64,000 nucleotides of DNA from Litoreibacter ascidiaceicola (lineage in GTDB: Bacteria; Pseudomonadota; Alphaproteobacteria; Rhodobacterales; Rhodobacteraceae): the NCBI RefSeq assembly GCF_900129235.1, contig NZ_FQUV01000001.1, forward strand, positions 372,001 to 436,000, written 5' to 3'. The position numbers and the translations under genes are program-made. Each line of letters begins with the position of its first letter. Position 1 is the first letter of the stretch. The notes below the pieces were generated by a model. That model searched no databases, had not been told where the DNA came from, and saw only the letters and a list, made by a program, of their open reading frames with translations. Positions 1-7,998 of this stretch are shown here, one piece after another.

Positions 1-383
1 TCGTCCATCACATATTCCAGCCAAGAGCGCTTGAGCAGCAGTCCCAACCCCAGCATCGAGGCGAAGAAGCCGTAAACGATGGTGGTTTTGATCTTGAAGA
101 ATTTCTCGTCGTTGAAATAGACCGTCAGCCCGCCAAAGAAGATCACCATAAACGCCGTCAGAACCTGCATCCGGCTAAGTTTGCCCGTCAGTTTCCACAA
201 AATCGACATGGAGAGCAAAAGCAGCGGTACGAACAGGGCGGTCACCACGATGAAGCCGGAATATTCAGTGCCACCAATCAGGTACACCTCTTCCTTCATC
301 TTCAGATAGGCCACGAAGAACAGCAGCACCGGCCCCAGTTCCAGCGCCGATTTCAGCCCTTGCGAGATTTTCTTCTCTGCCAT
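1..383 (-). CDS. yciB: Inner-membrane septation protein A family (YciB/IspZ), 3' end cut off by window
   Basis: Reading from an ATG at 383 on the minus strand gives 127 residues before the window edge. The protein is strongly hydrophobic, with membrane segments around residues 12-25, 34-50 and 60-78, a basic stretch (KLTGKLSR) and a conserved F-N-D-E-K-F-F-K-I-K-T block typical of YciB/IspZ. Family members are inner-membrane proteins of about 180-200 residues linked to envelope integrity and division, so roughly a third is missing. It begins 3 nt after the stop of the EamA transporter gene and lies downstream of ftsY, an order that suggests one transcript. Identity is fairly sure; biochemical role in the family is poorly defined. 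Confidence 0.85.
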   Translation of the reverse strand, partial: MAEKKISQGLKSALELGPVLLFFVAYLKMKEEVYLIGGTEYSGFIVVTALFVPLLLLSMSILWKLTGKLSRMQVLTAFMVIFFGGLTVYFNDEKFFKIKTTIVYGFFASMLGLGLLLKRSWLEYVMD

Positions 384-386
384 GCT

Positions 387-1292
387 CTAGCCTCCTGCTT
401 CCACGATCACCGCGCCAAGCGCGATCAGCGCCATCAAAGTCAACCGGCGCGGCCCGACTTTTTCCCCCAAGACGAGCCAGCCGATCAGGGCGGCAAACAC
501 GGTCGAGGTCTCGCGCAATACCGCAGCCTCCCCCACATTGTCGAGCCGTGTCGCCATCATGATGGCTCCGAACGAGAAAAACGCCACGAACGCGCCCAGC
601 ACACCGCGTTGCATCAGCGGGCCCAATGTCGGTCGGTCGGCCATGCGCCACCAACGGCGCGCGGCGATGGGCGGGATGAAGAACAGCCCGTCGAGGAAGA
701 AGAACCACGCAAGGAAGGTGAACGGGTCCGCCGTGGCGCGGATGCCATAGGCGTCATAGGTAGTGTAGAGCGCCACGAACATCCCCGTGGCCACCGCCAG
801 CCACAAGGCTGGTACCAGCGTGTCGCGGTTCAACGTGATCGTGCGCAGGTTATACACCGCCAGCCCGTAAATACCCGCCAAGAGCGTGGCGACGCCGAGC
901 CACTGGATCAAGTTGAAGGTCTCGCCAAAGATGAAATACGCGCCGATGACCGCGAAAAGCGGCCCTGTGCCTCGGACCACGGGATAAACAACCGTGTAGG
1001 CGCCTTTGCTGTAGGTGAAGGCTTGCAGGACCTTATAGACGGAGTGGATCACGAAGGCGGTGGCGAAGATCAGCCACATATGCGGCTCCGGCCACGGAAC
1101 GACGAACAGCGCGAAGGGCGCGGCGATGAGGCCGTAGCTGAAATCGATTGCCCCGCGTGACAGCCACGGGTCGTGACGGCCTTTTTGCAGCGCGCCGAAG
1201 ATGGCGTGTAGAAGTGCTGCAGTCAGGGCGAGGATTAGCGCCAGCTGGTGTCCGGCCTCGGTGCCTTCCAGCGAGACGAGCCATGCGCTCAT
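387..1292 (-). CDS. EamA/DMT-superfamily transporter
   Basis: A 301-residue protein with about ten hydrophobic segments arranged as two EamA repeats of five helices, the usual size and layout of drug/metabolite transporters (10TMS). Glycine/proline helix features such as VYPVVRGTGPLF in the first half and LGEKVGPRRL in the second match the family. It likely exports or exchanges a small metabolite across the inner membrane; the substrate cannot be read from sequence. It sits between ftsY (upstream, 73 nt gap that holds an intergenic repeat copy) and yciB (3 nt downstream), suggesting co-transcription. Confidence 0.88.
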   Translation of the reverse strand: MSAWLVSLEGTEAGHQLALILALTAALLHAIFGALQKGRHDPWLSRGAIDFSYGLIAAPFALFVVPWPEPHMWLIFATAFVIHSVYKVLQAFTYSKGAYTVVYPVVRGTGPLFAVIGAYFIFGETFNLIQWLGVATLLAGIYGLAVYNLRTITLNRDTLVPALWLAVATGMFVALYTTYDAYGIRATADPFTFLAWFFFLDGLFFIPPIAARRWWRMADRPTLGPLMQRGVLGAFVAFFSFGAIMMATRLDNVGEAAVLRETSTVFAALIGWLVLGEKVGPRRLTLMALIALGAVIVEAGG

Positions 1293-1302
1293 GATGCAGG
1301 GA

Positions 1303-1336
1303 CCCTCCGGGGGGAATATTTATGCCAAGATGAAAC
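1303..1336 (+). repeat. Intergenic repeat, copy A
   Basis: This stretch between the ftsY stop and the EamA start ends in GGAATATTTATGCCAAGATG followed by AAACC. Closely similar text occurs in four other intergenic places of the window (7947-7990, 10889-10942, 35392-35434, 50979-51020). This copy lacks the clean GC palindrome seen in copies B and C. Function unknown. Confidence 0.7.
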
Positions 1337-1365
1337 CATGGGGGCGCGTTAACCTTAATGCGGCG

Positions 1366-2976
1366 TTACTCGGTGGCGGCACCCGTGAGGGCTTGCGCAA
1401 ATTCCTCGGGGTCGAACGGGGCAAGGTCGTCGATCTGCTCCCCCACCCCGATGGCATGGATCGGCAGTCCGAACTTATCCGCCAGCGCCACTAGCACGCC
1501 GCCTTTGGCCGTGCCGTCGAGCTTGGTCATCACGAGGCCGGAGACGTCGCTGATCTGGCGGAAGACGTCGACCTGATTGAGGGCGTTCTGCCCCGTGGTT
1601 GCATCGAGGACCAACAACGTGTTGTGCGGGGCGGTGTCGTCCTTCTTGCGGATCACCCGGACGATTTTGGCCAACTCCTCCATCAGATCGGCGCGGTTTT
1701 GCAAACGGCCCGCGGTGTCGATCATCAGCAGGTCCGCCCCGTCAGCCTCGGCTTTGGTCATTGCATCATAGACCAGCGACGCGGGGTCGGAGCCTTCGGG
1801 TGCGGTCAGCACGGGAACACCGGCGCGGTCCCCCCAGACCTGCAACTGTTCGACCGCCGCCGCGCGGAACGTATCGCCCGCGGCAATCACCACCTTTTTG
1901 CCCGCATTCGAAAACTGCAACGCCAGCTTGCCGATGGTCGTGGTCTTGCCCGAGCCATTGACGCCCACCACCAGCACCACCTGCGGGCGCTTGGGGTAGA
2001 TCGGCATGGGTTTGGCGACCGGCTCCATGATCTTGGTGATCTCGGCGGCCAGCAGTTCCTTGATTTCCTGTGTCGACAGCTTTTTGCCAAAGCGGCCTTC
2101 GGCCATATTCGCCGTCACGCGCAGGGCCGTATCGACGCCCATATCAGAGGCGATCAGCAACTCTTCGAGCGCTTCCAGCATGTCGTCATCCAGCTCGCGG
2201 CGAATGACGGTCTTTTGCTCCTTTCGGCCCAGCAGGCGCCCGAACAGGCCGGGTTTTTTGGCCGGCGCATCAGATTGGGAGGGGTCCGCCAGTGTCGCGG
2301 CAGCGTCAGGGGCGTCCAGCGCCGATGGGACATCGGCTTTGGCGGTTTCCAGATCCCGGGCCGCTTGTGCAGCGGCTTCCTCTGCGGCTTTAGCGTCTTT
2401 GGCGGCTTTCTCAGTGGCAGCCTGTGCGCGGCGGTCTGCTTCTGCGGCCTGCGCCGCGGCTAAGGCTCTTTGTTCTTCGAGCCTGTCTTCTGCCTCTTTC
2501 AGCTTTCGGGCGTTCTCGGCGGCGTCCGCCTCGGCGGCGAGGCGCGCAACCTCTCTGGTGCGTTCGTCTTCAAGCTGCGCGTCCGCTGCGGCCTGTGCTG
2601 CGCGCGCGTCTGCCGCTTTCTGTGCTGCAAGGGCAACCGCTTCGGCGCGCTCGGCCGCTTCGGCCTCGGCCTTTCGGGCAGCCTCGGCCTCCGCCAATGC
2701 CGCAGCGGCGCGTTTTTCCGCCTCCGCCTCTGCCACGCGCTTGGCGTCTGCCGCTTCGGCATCCCTTGCCGCTTGTGCAGCAGCTTCTGCGATGCGGGCC
2801 TCTTCCGCCTGTCGGGCGGCCTCGATTTCGGCACTGTTATCAACCGGCTCCGCGACAGGTTGCGTGTCTTCCAGCTCTTCCTCGACACCGCCATCGCCAA
2901 CAATCGCGTCCAGCCCCTCCTCCAGCTTGGAGGACGATTTGAACAACTTGCTCTTGAGCTTCTTGAAAAAGGACAT
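1366..2976 (-). CDS. ftsY: Signal recognition particle receptor FtsY
   Basis: FtsY is the membrane-associated GTPase that docks the SRP-ribosome complex at the translocon. At 536 residues it is longer than minimal FtsY because of a large N-terminal A domain: a basic amphipathic start (FFKKLKSKLFKSS, residues 3-15), then an Ala/Glu/Arg-rich coiled coil to about 215. A second basic amphipathic stretch (GLFGRLLGRKEQK, about 243-255) precedes the NG domain. GTPase motifs are intact: P-loop GVNGSGKTTT (338-347), DTAGR, TKLDGTAKGG and the C-terminal GVGEQIDDL. First gene of an apparent ftsY-EamA-yciB run, divergent from a lytic transglycosylase. Confidence 0.96.
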   Translation of the reverse strand: MSFFKKLKSKLFKSSSKLEEGLDAIVGDGGVEEELEDTQPVAEPVDNSAEIEAARQAEEARIAEAAAQAARDAEAADAKRVAEAEAEKRAAAALAEAEAARKAEAEAAERAEAVALAAQKAADARAAQAAADAQLEDERTREVARLAAEADAAENARKLKEAEDRLEEQRALAAAQAAEADRRAQAATEKAAKDAKAAEEAAAQAARDLETAKADVPSALDAPDAAATLADPSQSDAPAKKPGLFGRLLGRKEQKTVIRRELDDDMLEALEELLIASDMGVDTALRVTANMAEGRFGKKLSTQEIKELLAAEITKIMEPVAKPMPIYPKRPQVVLVVGVNGSGKTTTIGKLALQFSNAGKKVVIAAGDTFRAAAVEQLQVWGDRAGVPVLTAPEGSDPASLVYDAMTKAEADGADLLMIDTAGRLQNRADLMEELAKIVRVIRKKDDTAPHNTLLVLDATTGQNALNQVDVFRQISDVSGLVMTKLDGTAKGGVLVALADKFGLPIHAIGVGEQIDDLAPFDPEEFAQALTGAATE

Positions 2977-3082
2977 TGGGGTCTGCGAGGCCTTGTATAT
3001 TCCGACTTTACCCCACCTAACCTCTCGCGCGGTCAGATGGAAGATGTGGCGCTTAAATGCCTGTCAGGTTAGGTCTGGGCAT

Positions 3083-3952
3083 ATGAGATGGATGCTTGCG
3101 TTTTTGATGCTGTCGGCCCCTGCGGCAGCCGCCCCGCCCGATCCGATGTGCACATCGGGAAAATGGGGTCAGGTGCAGTGCATCCGCGCGGAGCATTTCG
3201 TGTTTGACCTGTGTCAGTTGATCGAGGCCAGCACCAAAACCCACGGGTTGAACCCGCATTTCTTCACCCGTCTGATCTGGCAGGAAAGCCGCTTCAACCC
3301 CAACGCCCTGTCGCCTGCCAACGCCATGGGGATCGCGCAGTTCATCCGCTCAACCGCCACCAAACGCGGGCTGGAAGACCCGTATAACCCTGCCGATGCG
3401 CTGGATCATTCCGCGCAGTACCTCGCGGAAATGGTCGCGCGCTACGGCAATGAGGGGATGGCGGCTATTGGCTATAATGGCGGCGAAGCGCGGGCGGAGG
3501 GGTTTTTGCAGGGTAAGGGCCTCGCCTCGGAGACCATCGACTATGTGCCGATCATCACCGGGCTGGAGGCCGAGGCGTGGCGCGATGCGGCCCCGACATC
3601 ACACGACATGCGGCTGTCCAAAACCGGACCCTTCCGCAGCGCCTGTTACGCCTTGGCCCGAAAGCGGCAGCTGACCCCGCTGCGCAAAACCCCGCGCTAC
3701 AAGCCATGGGGGGTACAAATGGCCGCCGACCGCACCAAGAAAGGCGCGCGGGCGCAGTTCAAAACCCGCACAGCAAGTTGCCGTGGCACTGTTGCGGGCG
3801 AAAAACTGGACGTGATTTACAAAAAGCACCGCGTCGCCAAGTTGAAGGGCTGGTACATGGCCCGTATCAGTCGCAACACGCGGGGTGCTGCGCAATCATT
3901 GTGCAACAAGCTCCGCAAACAAGGCTGCGCCTGCGCGGTTTACAAAAACTAG
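3083..3952 (+). CDS. Secreted lytic transglycosylase (SLT domain)
   Basis: The ATG at 3083 gives 289 residues starting with a Sec signal (MRWMLAFLMLSAPAAAA). The open frame extends much further upstream but only as antisense to ftsY. The SLT core follows: WQESRFNP with the presumed catalytic Glu68, NAMGIAQF, and a later AIGYNGGEARA block. Such enzymes cleave the MurNAc-GlcNAc bond of peptidoglycan with 1,6-anhydro product formation, in the periplasm. The Cys-rich last 65 residues vaguely resemble a SPOR-like peptidoglycan-binding module; that is inference. It is divergent from ftsY, and its stop overlaps tail-to-tail with the lysoplasmalogenase stop in a shared CTAG. Confidence 0.88.
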   Translation: MRWMLAFLMLSAPAAAAPPDPMCTSGKWGQVQCIRAEHFVFDLCQLIEASTKTHGLNPHFFTRLIWQESRFNPNALSPANAMGIAQFIRSTATKRGLEDPYNPADALDHSAQYLAEMVARYGNEGMAAIGYNGGEARAEGFLQGKGLASETIDYVPIITGLEAEAWRDAAPTSHDMRLSKTGPFRSACYALARKRQLTPLRKTPRYKPWGVQMAADRTKKGARAQFKTRTASCRGTVAGEKLDVIYKKHRVAKLKGWYMARISRNTRGAAQSLCNKLRKQGCACAVYKN

Positions 3953-4536
3953 CTGAGACCAGCCATCAGGGCGACCTGGCCTGTATAGTAAAACGTCCAA
4001 AGCGTGATCTGGCGCGGAGCGAACGGGGTCTTCGCGCGGAATAGGTGCCATGCCAAGACCACGTCAGAGGCAATGAACAGGCTCGCCCCGAGGCGCAAAA
4101 GCCAGTTGTCATGGCCCCAAGCCGCCATCCCCATACCTGTGATCAGCACAACATAGATCGCCACCGGAATGCGCAGCGCGCCGGTATAGGGCAGCAGCCA
4201 CCACAGGCTGGAGAGCGCCAAGCCCGCCAAGACGAGCATGACTAGGACGGGCGGCATTCCCGCGCCTGCCAGCAGCGCGATGTAGACCGCATGGGCCAGC
4301 GCGAAAGAGACGAGACCGCCGATAAACCAACGCTCGCCTTTGCGAGATAGGGCGAAGTCCCCCGCAGAGGACAAGGCCAGCGCCAAGGCCAGACCGAACT
4401 GCAACGACGCAATGGCTGCGAGTGCCAGAATGGCGGTGGAGGCTGTCTTGACCAGCCCGCCGATCCAATGCGGGTCACGGTAGCAATAGTAGCCGCCGTA
4501 AACGGCTGCACACAAGGCAGACACAATGAAAAGCAA
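3949..4536 (-). CDS. Lysoplasmalogenase family (YhhN/TMEM86)
   Basis: A 195-residue integral membrane protein with about eight hydrophobic helices, matching YhhN/TMEM86, which in characterised members cleaves the vinyl-ether bond of lysoplasmalogens. Family-like features are ALSSAGDFALS near residue 60 and SDVVLAWHLF near residue 157, with acidic residues inside helices. The start is a TTG at 4536 with GAGG about 9 nt upstream, inside the end of the upstream diaphorase gene (stop 4541), so translation may be coupled. GTG 4524 is an alternative. The stop shares CTAG with the convergent transglycosylase. Confidence 0.82.
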   Translation of the reverse strand: MLFIVSALCAAVYGGYYCYRDPHWIGGLVKTASTAILALAAIASLQFGLALALALSSAGDFALSRKGERWFIGGLVSFALAHAVYIALLAGAGMPPVLVMLVLAGLALSSLWWLLPYTGALRIPVAIYVVLITGMGMAAWGHDNWLLRLGASLFIASDVVLAWHLFRAKTPFAPRQITLWTFYYTGQVALMAGLS

Positions 4537-4540
4537 CGAC

Positions 4541-6226
4541 TTAGACCTCGTCGCTAAAGTGCTTTATCACCAATCGTATCGGGTTTGGCGCGGCTTGGCC
4601 CAGCCCGCAGATGGACGCGTCACCCATGGCGACGCACAGCTCTTCGAGCAGCGGTTGATCCCATGTGTCGGCCTGCATCAGCTTCACCGCCTTCTCGCAG
4701 CCCACACGGCACGGCGTGCATTGTCCGCACGACTCGTCCTCGAAGAAGCGCAGCATGTTGAGCGCCGCCGCGCGTGCCGAGTCCTGATCCGACAACACCA
4801 CCACAGCCGCCGATCCGATAAAGCTGCCCAAAGGTTGCAACGTGTCGAAATCCAGCGGCACGTCGTTGATGCTGGCGGGCAGCAGGCCGGAGGACGGCCC
4901 ACCCGGCTGGTAGGCCTTGAACACATGGCCCTCCAACATGCCGCCGGCGGCCTCGATAATATCGGTGATGGTGGAGCCCGCAGGCAGCAGATACACGCCC
5001 GGTTTCGCCACACGCCCCGAAACCGAATAGCTGCGCAGGCCTGTGCGGCCGTTCTTCTCGGTGGTGTTCAACACTTCCGGCCCCTCGCGGCAGATGCGGG
5101 TGATCCAGTGCAGGGTTTCGACGTTGTGAACCAATGTAGGTTGGCCGAACAGCCCGACCTGCGCCACATAGGGCGGGCGGTGACGTGGCAGGCCGCGTTT
5201 GCCTTCGATGGATTCGATCATCGCGCTTTCTTCGCCGCAGATATAGGCCCCTGCTCCGCGGCGCAGCTCGATATAGCCTTCGGGAACAAGTCCCGCTTGC
5301 TCCAACGCTGCTATTTCGCGGCGCAGGATTTCCAGAACGGCGGGGTATTCGTCGCGCTTGTAGATGTAGCAGCGGTCGGCTTCGACCGCCCATGCGGCGA
5401 TCAACATGCCTTCAAGGAACTGATGCGGCGTGCGCTCAAGATAGTAGCGGTCCTTGAACGTGCCGGGTTCGCCCTCGTCGCCGTTCACCGCCAGATAGCG
5501 CGGCCCTGCATTGCCGCGCACGAAGCCCCATTTGGTGCCGGACGGAAAGCCCGCGCCACCAAGACCGCGCAAACCGCTTTCCTTGATCAGCGCCTGAACA
5601 TCTTCCCAGTGGCCATCGTCTCGCAAGGTGAGGAGAGCCGCGTAACCCCCTGTATTCTTGTATTTATCATAAGTCTCATAGTCGGGGATGTGCGCGTGCG
5701 TGTGACCCGCCGCAATCGCCGCTTTCACTTTGTCGACGGTTGCATGGTCCACATGATGATGCCCCAGTTCCAGCACCGGTGCTGTGTCGCAGCGCCCCAT
5801 ACAAGGCGCGCGCAGAACCCGGACTTCGGAGGCGTCCAACCCGTCCTCCAAGGCCGCCTTCAACGCCTGCGCGCCCGCCAACTCGCAAGACAGCGAGTCG
5901 CAGACACGGATCGTCAGCGCGGGCGGCGGCGTTTCGCCCTCTTTGACCACGTCGAAATGGGCATAGAAGCTGGCAACCTCGTAGATTTCGGCCATGGACA
6001 GGCGCATCTCTTCGGCCAGCGCGCGCAGATGCGCGGCGGACAGATGGCCGTGCTTGTCTTGGATCAGGTGCAGGAATTCGATCAGCAAGTCGCGGTTGCG
6101 CGGGCGCTCGCCCAGCAAGGATTGCACCTCGGCCAGAGCGGCATCATCATATTGACGCCCCTTGGTGAACTTGCGTCCCCGTCCCTTGCCCGATTTCCAC
6201 ACGCCCTTGCGTTCATCCAGCGCCAT
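4541..6226 (-). CDS. NuoE-NuoF fusion: NAD-linked diaphorase / formate dehydrogenase beta-type subunit
   Basis: A 561-residue fusion. Residues 25-150 are NuoE/FdsG-like with a thioredoxin-like [2Fe-2S] site: C109, C114, C142, C146 (CDSLSC and CMGRC). Residues 180-555 are NuoF/FdsB-like, with the FMN/NADH segments GLRGLGGAGFPSGTKW and GAGAYICGEESAMIESIEG and a C-terminal [4Fe-4S] motif SCGQCTPCR. Such fusions are beta subunits of NAD-dependent molybdenum/tungsten formate dehydrogenases, passing electrons to NAD. No catalytic alpha subunit, fdhD or molybdenum-cofactor gene is nearby: downstream is a lysoplasmalogenase and upstream a divergent alkane hydroxylase. The partner is presumably encoded elsewhere. 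Confidence 0.9.
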   Translation of the reverse strand: MALDERKGVWKSGKGRGRKFTKGRQYDDAALAEVQSLLGERPRNRDLLIEFLHLIQDKHGHLSAAHLRALAEEMRLSMAEIYEVASFYAHFDVVKEGETPPPALTIRVCDSLSCELAGAQALKAALEDGLDASEVRVLRAPCMGRCDTAPVLELGHHHVDHATVDKVKAAIAAGHTHAHIPDYETYDKYKNTGGYAALLTLRDDGHWEDVQALIKESGLRGLGGAGFPSGTKWGFVRGNAGPRYLAVNGDEGEPGTFKDRYYLERTPHQFLEGMLIAAWAVEADRCYIYKRDEYPAVLEILRREIAALEQAGLVPEGYIELRRGAGAYICGEESAMIESIEGKRGLPRHRPPYVAQVGLFGQPTLVHNVETLHWITRICREGPEVLNTTEKNGRTGLRSYSVSGRVAKPGVYLLPAGSTITDIIEAAGGMLEGHVFKAYQPGGPSSGLLPASINDVPLDFDTLQPLGSFIGSAAVVVLSDQDSARAAALNMLRFFEDESCGQCTPCRVGCEKAVKLMQADTWDQPLLEELCVAMGDASICGLGQAAPNPIRLVIKHFSDEV

Positions 6227-6410
6227 GATGCTCTCCCGATCTTGCTTAGCGTGAACCTAGTCCGTGACACCGCCCTCGGGATACGCAAAAACGACCTCTA
6301 TGGACGTTCCTGCGCAGCCTTTGCCGCAAATTTTCAAAAGGCTTCCATGATTTGGGCGTATTCATACTATTTAGGAAGCATTGACGCGCTTACTCAGGGA
6401 CCGATTATCT

Positions 6411-7454
6411 ATGCCACGCTCATTTCTGGCCTTCACACTCGCCACGCTCTTTCCCCTGCCGTTTCTGGTGGCGGGCGCGCTTTTTGGCGGGTGGGCCGTG
6501 TGGATCGCGCTGTTCTACATCACCCTGTTTGTCGCGGGCGTCGACGAGTTCATTCCAGCCCTGACCCGCGACGGCGAACCGGCCGAGGATGACGAGGCCG
6601 ATCTGTTGTCACTGGTCTTGGTCGGTGCGCATTTTTTCTTGCTGTTCTTGATGGTCTGGGCCCTGTCCGGCCACGGTACGCGGCTGTTTTCGCTCAGTGG
6701 TTTGGCCTTGTTTGCGGCCACGGGCCTGTTCATGGGGCAGGTCAGCAATTCCAACGCGCATGAATTGATCCACCGCGGCGCGCGCGGGCTGCGGCGGGCC
6801 GGAAAATGGGTCTATATTTCGTTGCTGTTCGGGCATCATGCCTCTGCCCATCCACTGGTGCATCATACCCATGTGGGCACCCCGAACGATCCCAACACAT
6901 CCCGCATGGGCGAGAGTTTTTACAGCTTTGCCCGTCGCGCATGGCTTGGCAGCTTCAAAGCAGGCTTGAAAGCCGAGGAAGCGCGGCTTGCGCAGATCGG
7001 GGCCGGACGCTGGGACCGGCGCAATCCCTATCTGCTGTATATCGGGGGGGCGGTGCTGATGCTGCTGGTCTCGTTGATCATCGCGGGCTGGCGCGGTGTG
7101 ATGGTGCATCTGCTGCTCGCGGCGTTTGCCCAGACACAGTTGATGCTGTCCGACTATGTCCAGCATTACGGGCTGGAACGCGCAAGGCGCGAAGACGGCT
7201 CTTTCGAGCCTGTCAGCGCAGTTCATTCGTGGAACGCGCCGCATTGGTTGTCCTCGCTGTGGATGCTGAACGCACCGCGCCATTCCGACCATCACGCCTA
7301 TCCTGCAAAGCACTACACTGCCTTGGAAATCCCCGCCCGCGGGGAAGCCCCGATGTTGCCCTACGCGCTGCCGGTCATGGCCTGTATCGCGCTGTGGCCC
7401 AAGCCGTGGAGACGCGTGATGACCCCCCACGCCGAGGCCTGGCGGAGCGCTTGA
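6411..7454 (+). CDS. alkB: Alkane 1-monooxygenase, integral-membrane diiron
   Basis: 347 residues from the ATG at 6411, preceded by AGGGA at 6396-6400. An in-frame TTG at 6381 would add ten residues and is less likely. Six or so membrane helices carry the AlkB histidine boxes: NAHELIHR, HHASAHPLVHHTHVG, and a C-terminal RHSDHHA, plus DYVQHYGLER (the NYxEHYG-like motif). AlkB hydroxylates terminal carbons of medium-chain alkanes using rubredoxin or ferredoxin electrons. No rubredoxin gene is adjacent. Short family length (about 350) is typical of alphaproteobacterial members. Chain-length range is not readable. Confidence 0.9.
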   Translation: MPRSFLAFTLATLFPLPFLVAGALFGGWAVWIALFYITLFVAGVDEFIPALTRDGEPAEDDEADLLSLVLVGAHFFLLFLMVWALSGHGTRLFSLSGLALFAATGLFMGQVSNSNAHELIHRGARGLRRAGKWVYISLLFGHHASAHPLVHHTHVGTPNDPNTSRMGESFYSFARRAWLGSFKAGLKAEEARLAQIGAGRWDRRNPYLLYIGGAVLMLLVSLIIAGWRGVMVHLLLAAFAQTQLMLSDYVQHYGLERARREDGSFEPVSAVHSWNAPHWLSSLWMLNAPRHSDHHAYPAKHYTALEIPARGEAPMLPYALPVMACIALWPKPWRRVMTPHAEAWRSA

Positions 7455-7485
7455 CGCAAGCTCTGGCAACCCGCATCCTGTGCGG

Positions 7486-7887
7486 ATGAAATATCTTTGC
7501 CTACTTGTCCTGCTCGCCTGCCCTGCGCAGGCTGAAACGAAGATGACCCCATCCCAGTTCGAAACCTTCACCCGCGACACCACGGTGTTTTTCAACCGTC
7601 ACGACGCGCCCTACGGGGCGGAACAATATCTGAGCGACAAGCGGGTGGTCTGGAGCTTTCTGGACGGCACCTGCCAGCGCGGGGTCTGGTTCGGCGAAGG
7701 CGACGAGATTTGTTTTCTGTATGATGACCAACCGGACGCGTTGTGTTGGTATTTCTTTGATGACGGCGCGCGCCAGAGCGCGCGTATCGTCGGTGATGAT
7801 CCGGCGGATGATCTGGTTGTGGTCGGCAAAAGCTCCGAGCCGCTGGTCTGCCCGGGTCCCGATGTGGGTGTCAGCTACCGGCCTTGA
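7486..7887 (+). CDS. Small secreted protein of unknown function
   Basis: 133 residues with a clear Sec signal (MKYLCLLVLLACPAQA, cleavage near residue 16). The mature part is acidic and aromatic, with four or so cysteines (CQRG, CFLY, CWYF, VCPG) that could form disulfides in the periplasm. A GTG two codons upstream (7480) is an alternative start. It begins 31 nt after alkB on the same strand, so co-transcription is possible but a link to alkane oxidation is only context. I do not recognise a named family. Confidence 0.75.
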   Translation: MKYLCLLVLLACPAQAETKMTPSQFETFTRDTTVFFNRHDAPYGAEQYLSDKRVVWSFLDGTCQRGVWFGEGDEICFLYDDQPDALCWYFFDDGARQSARIVGDDPADDLVVVGKSSEPLVCPGPDVGVSYRP

Positions 7888-7946
7888 GGTGCGCCTGCCT
7901 GTGGCAGTCGCCAGAGCGGGAGCCAGCCCCCGCGCCCCCGGATTTA

Positions 7947-7990
7947 GTGGGGCGCTGCCCCACACCCCGAGGTATTTTTGAAGCAATGAT
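7947..7990 (+). repeat. Intergenic repeat, copy B
   Basis: Begins with a perfect palindrome GTGGGGCGCTGCCCCAC (7947-7963, 7-bp arms), then CCCCGAGGTATTTTTG and AGCAATGATGG. It lies between two convergent genes, and the palindrome could act as a transcript-end hairpin. See copy A for the other occurrences. Confidence 0.7.
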
Positions 7991-7998
7991 GGGGGCGG

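Noticed and set aside
6381-6410. TTG start adding ten residues to AlkB
   Set aside because: The ATG at 6411 has AGGGA about 10 nt upstream and the extra residues are not hydrophobic like the AlkB N-terminus.
4526-6592. 688-codon open frame on the plus strand
   Set aside because: It is antisense to the NuoE-NuoF fusion, which has intact cofactor motifs. The frame is Arg/His/Gln-rich, as expected of a shadow in GC-rich DNA.
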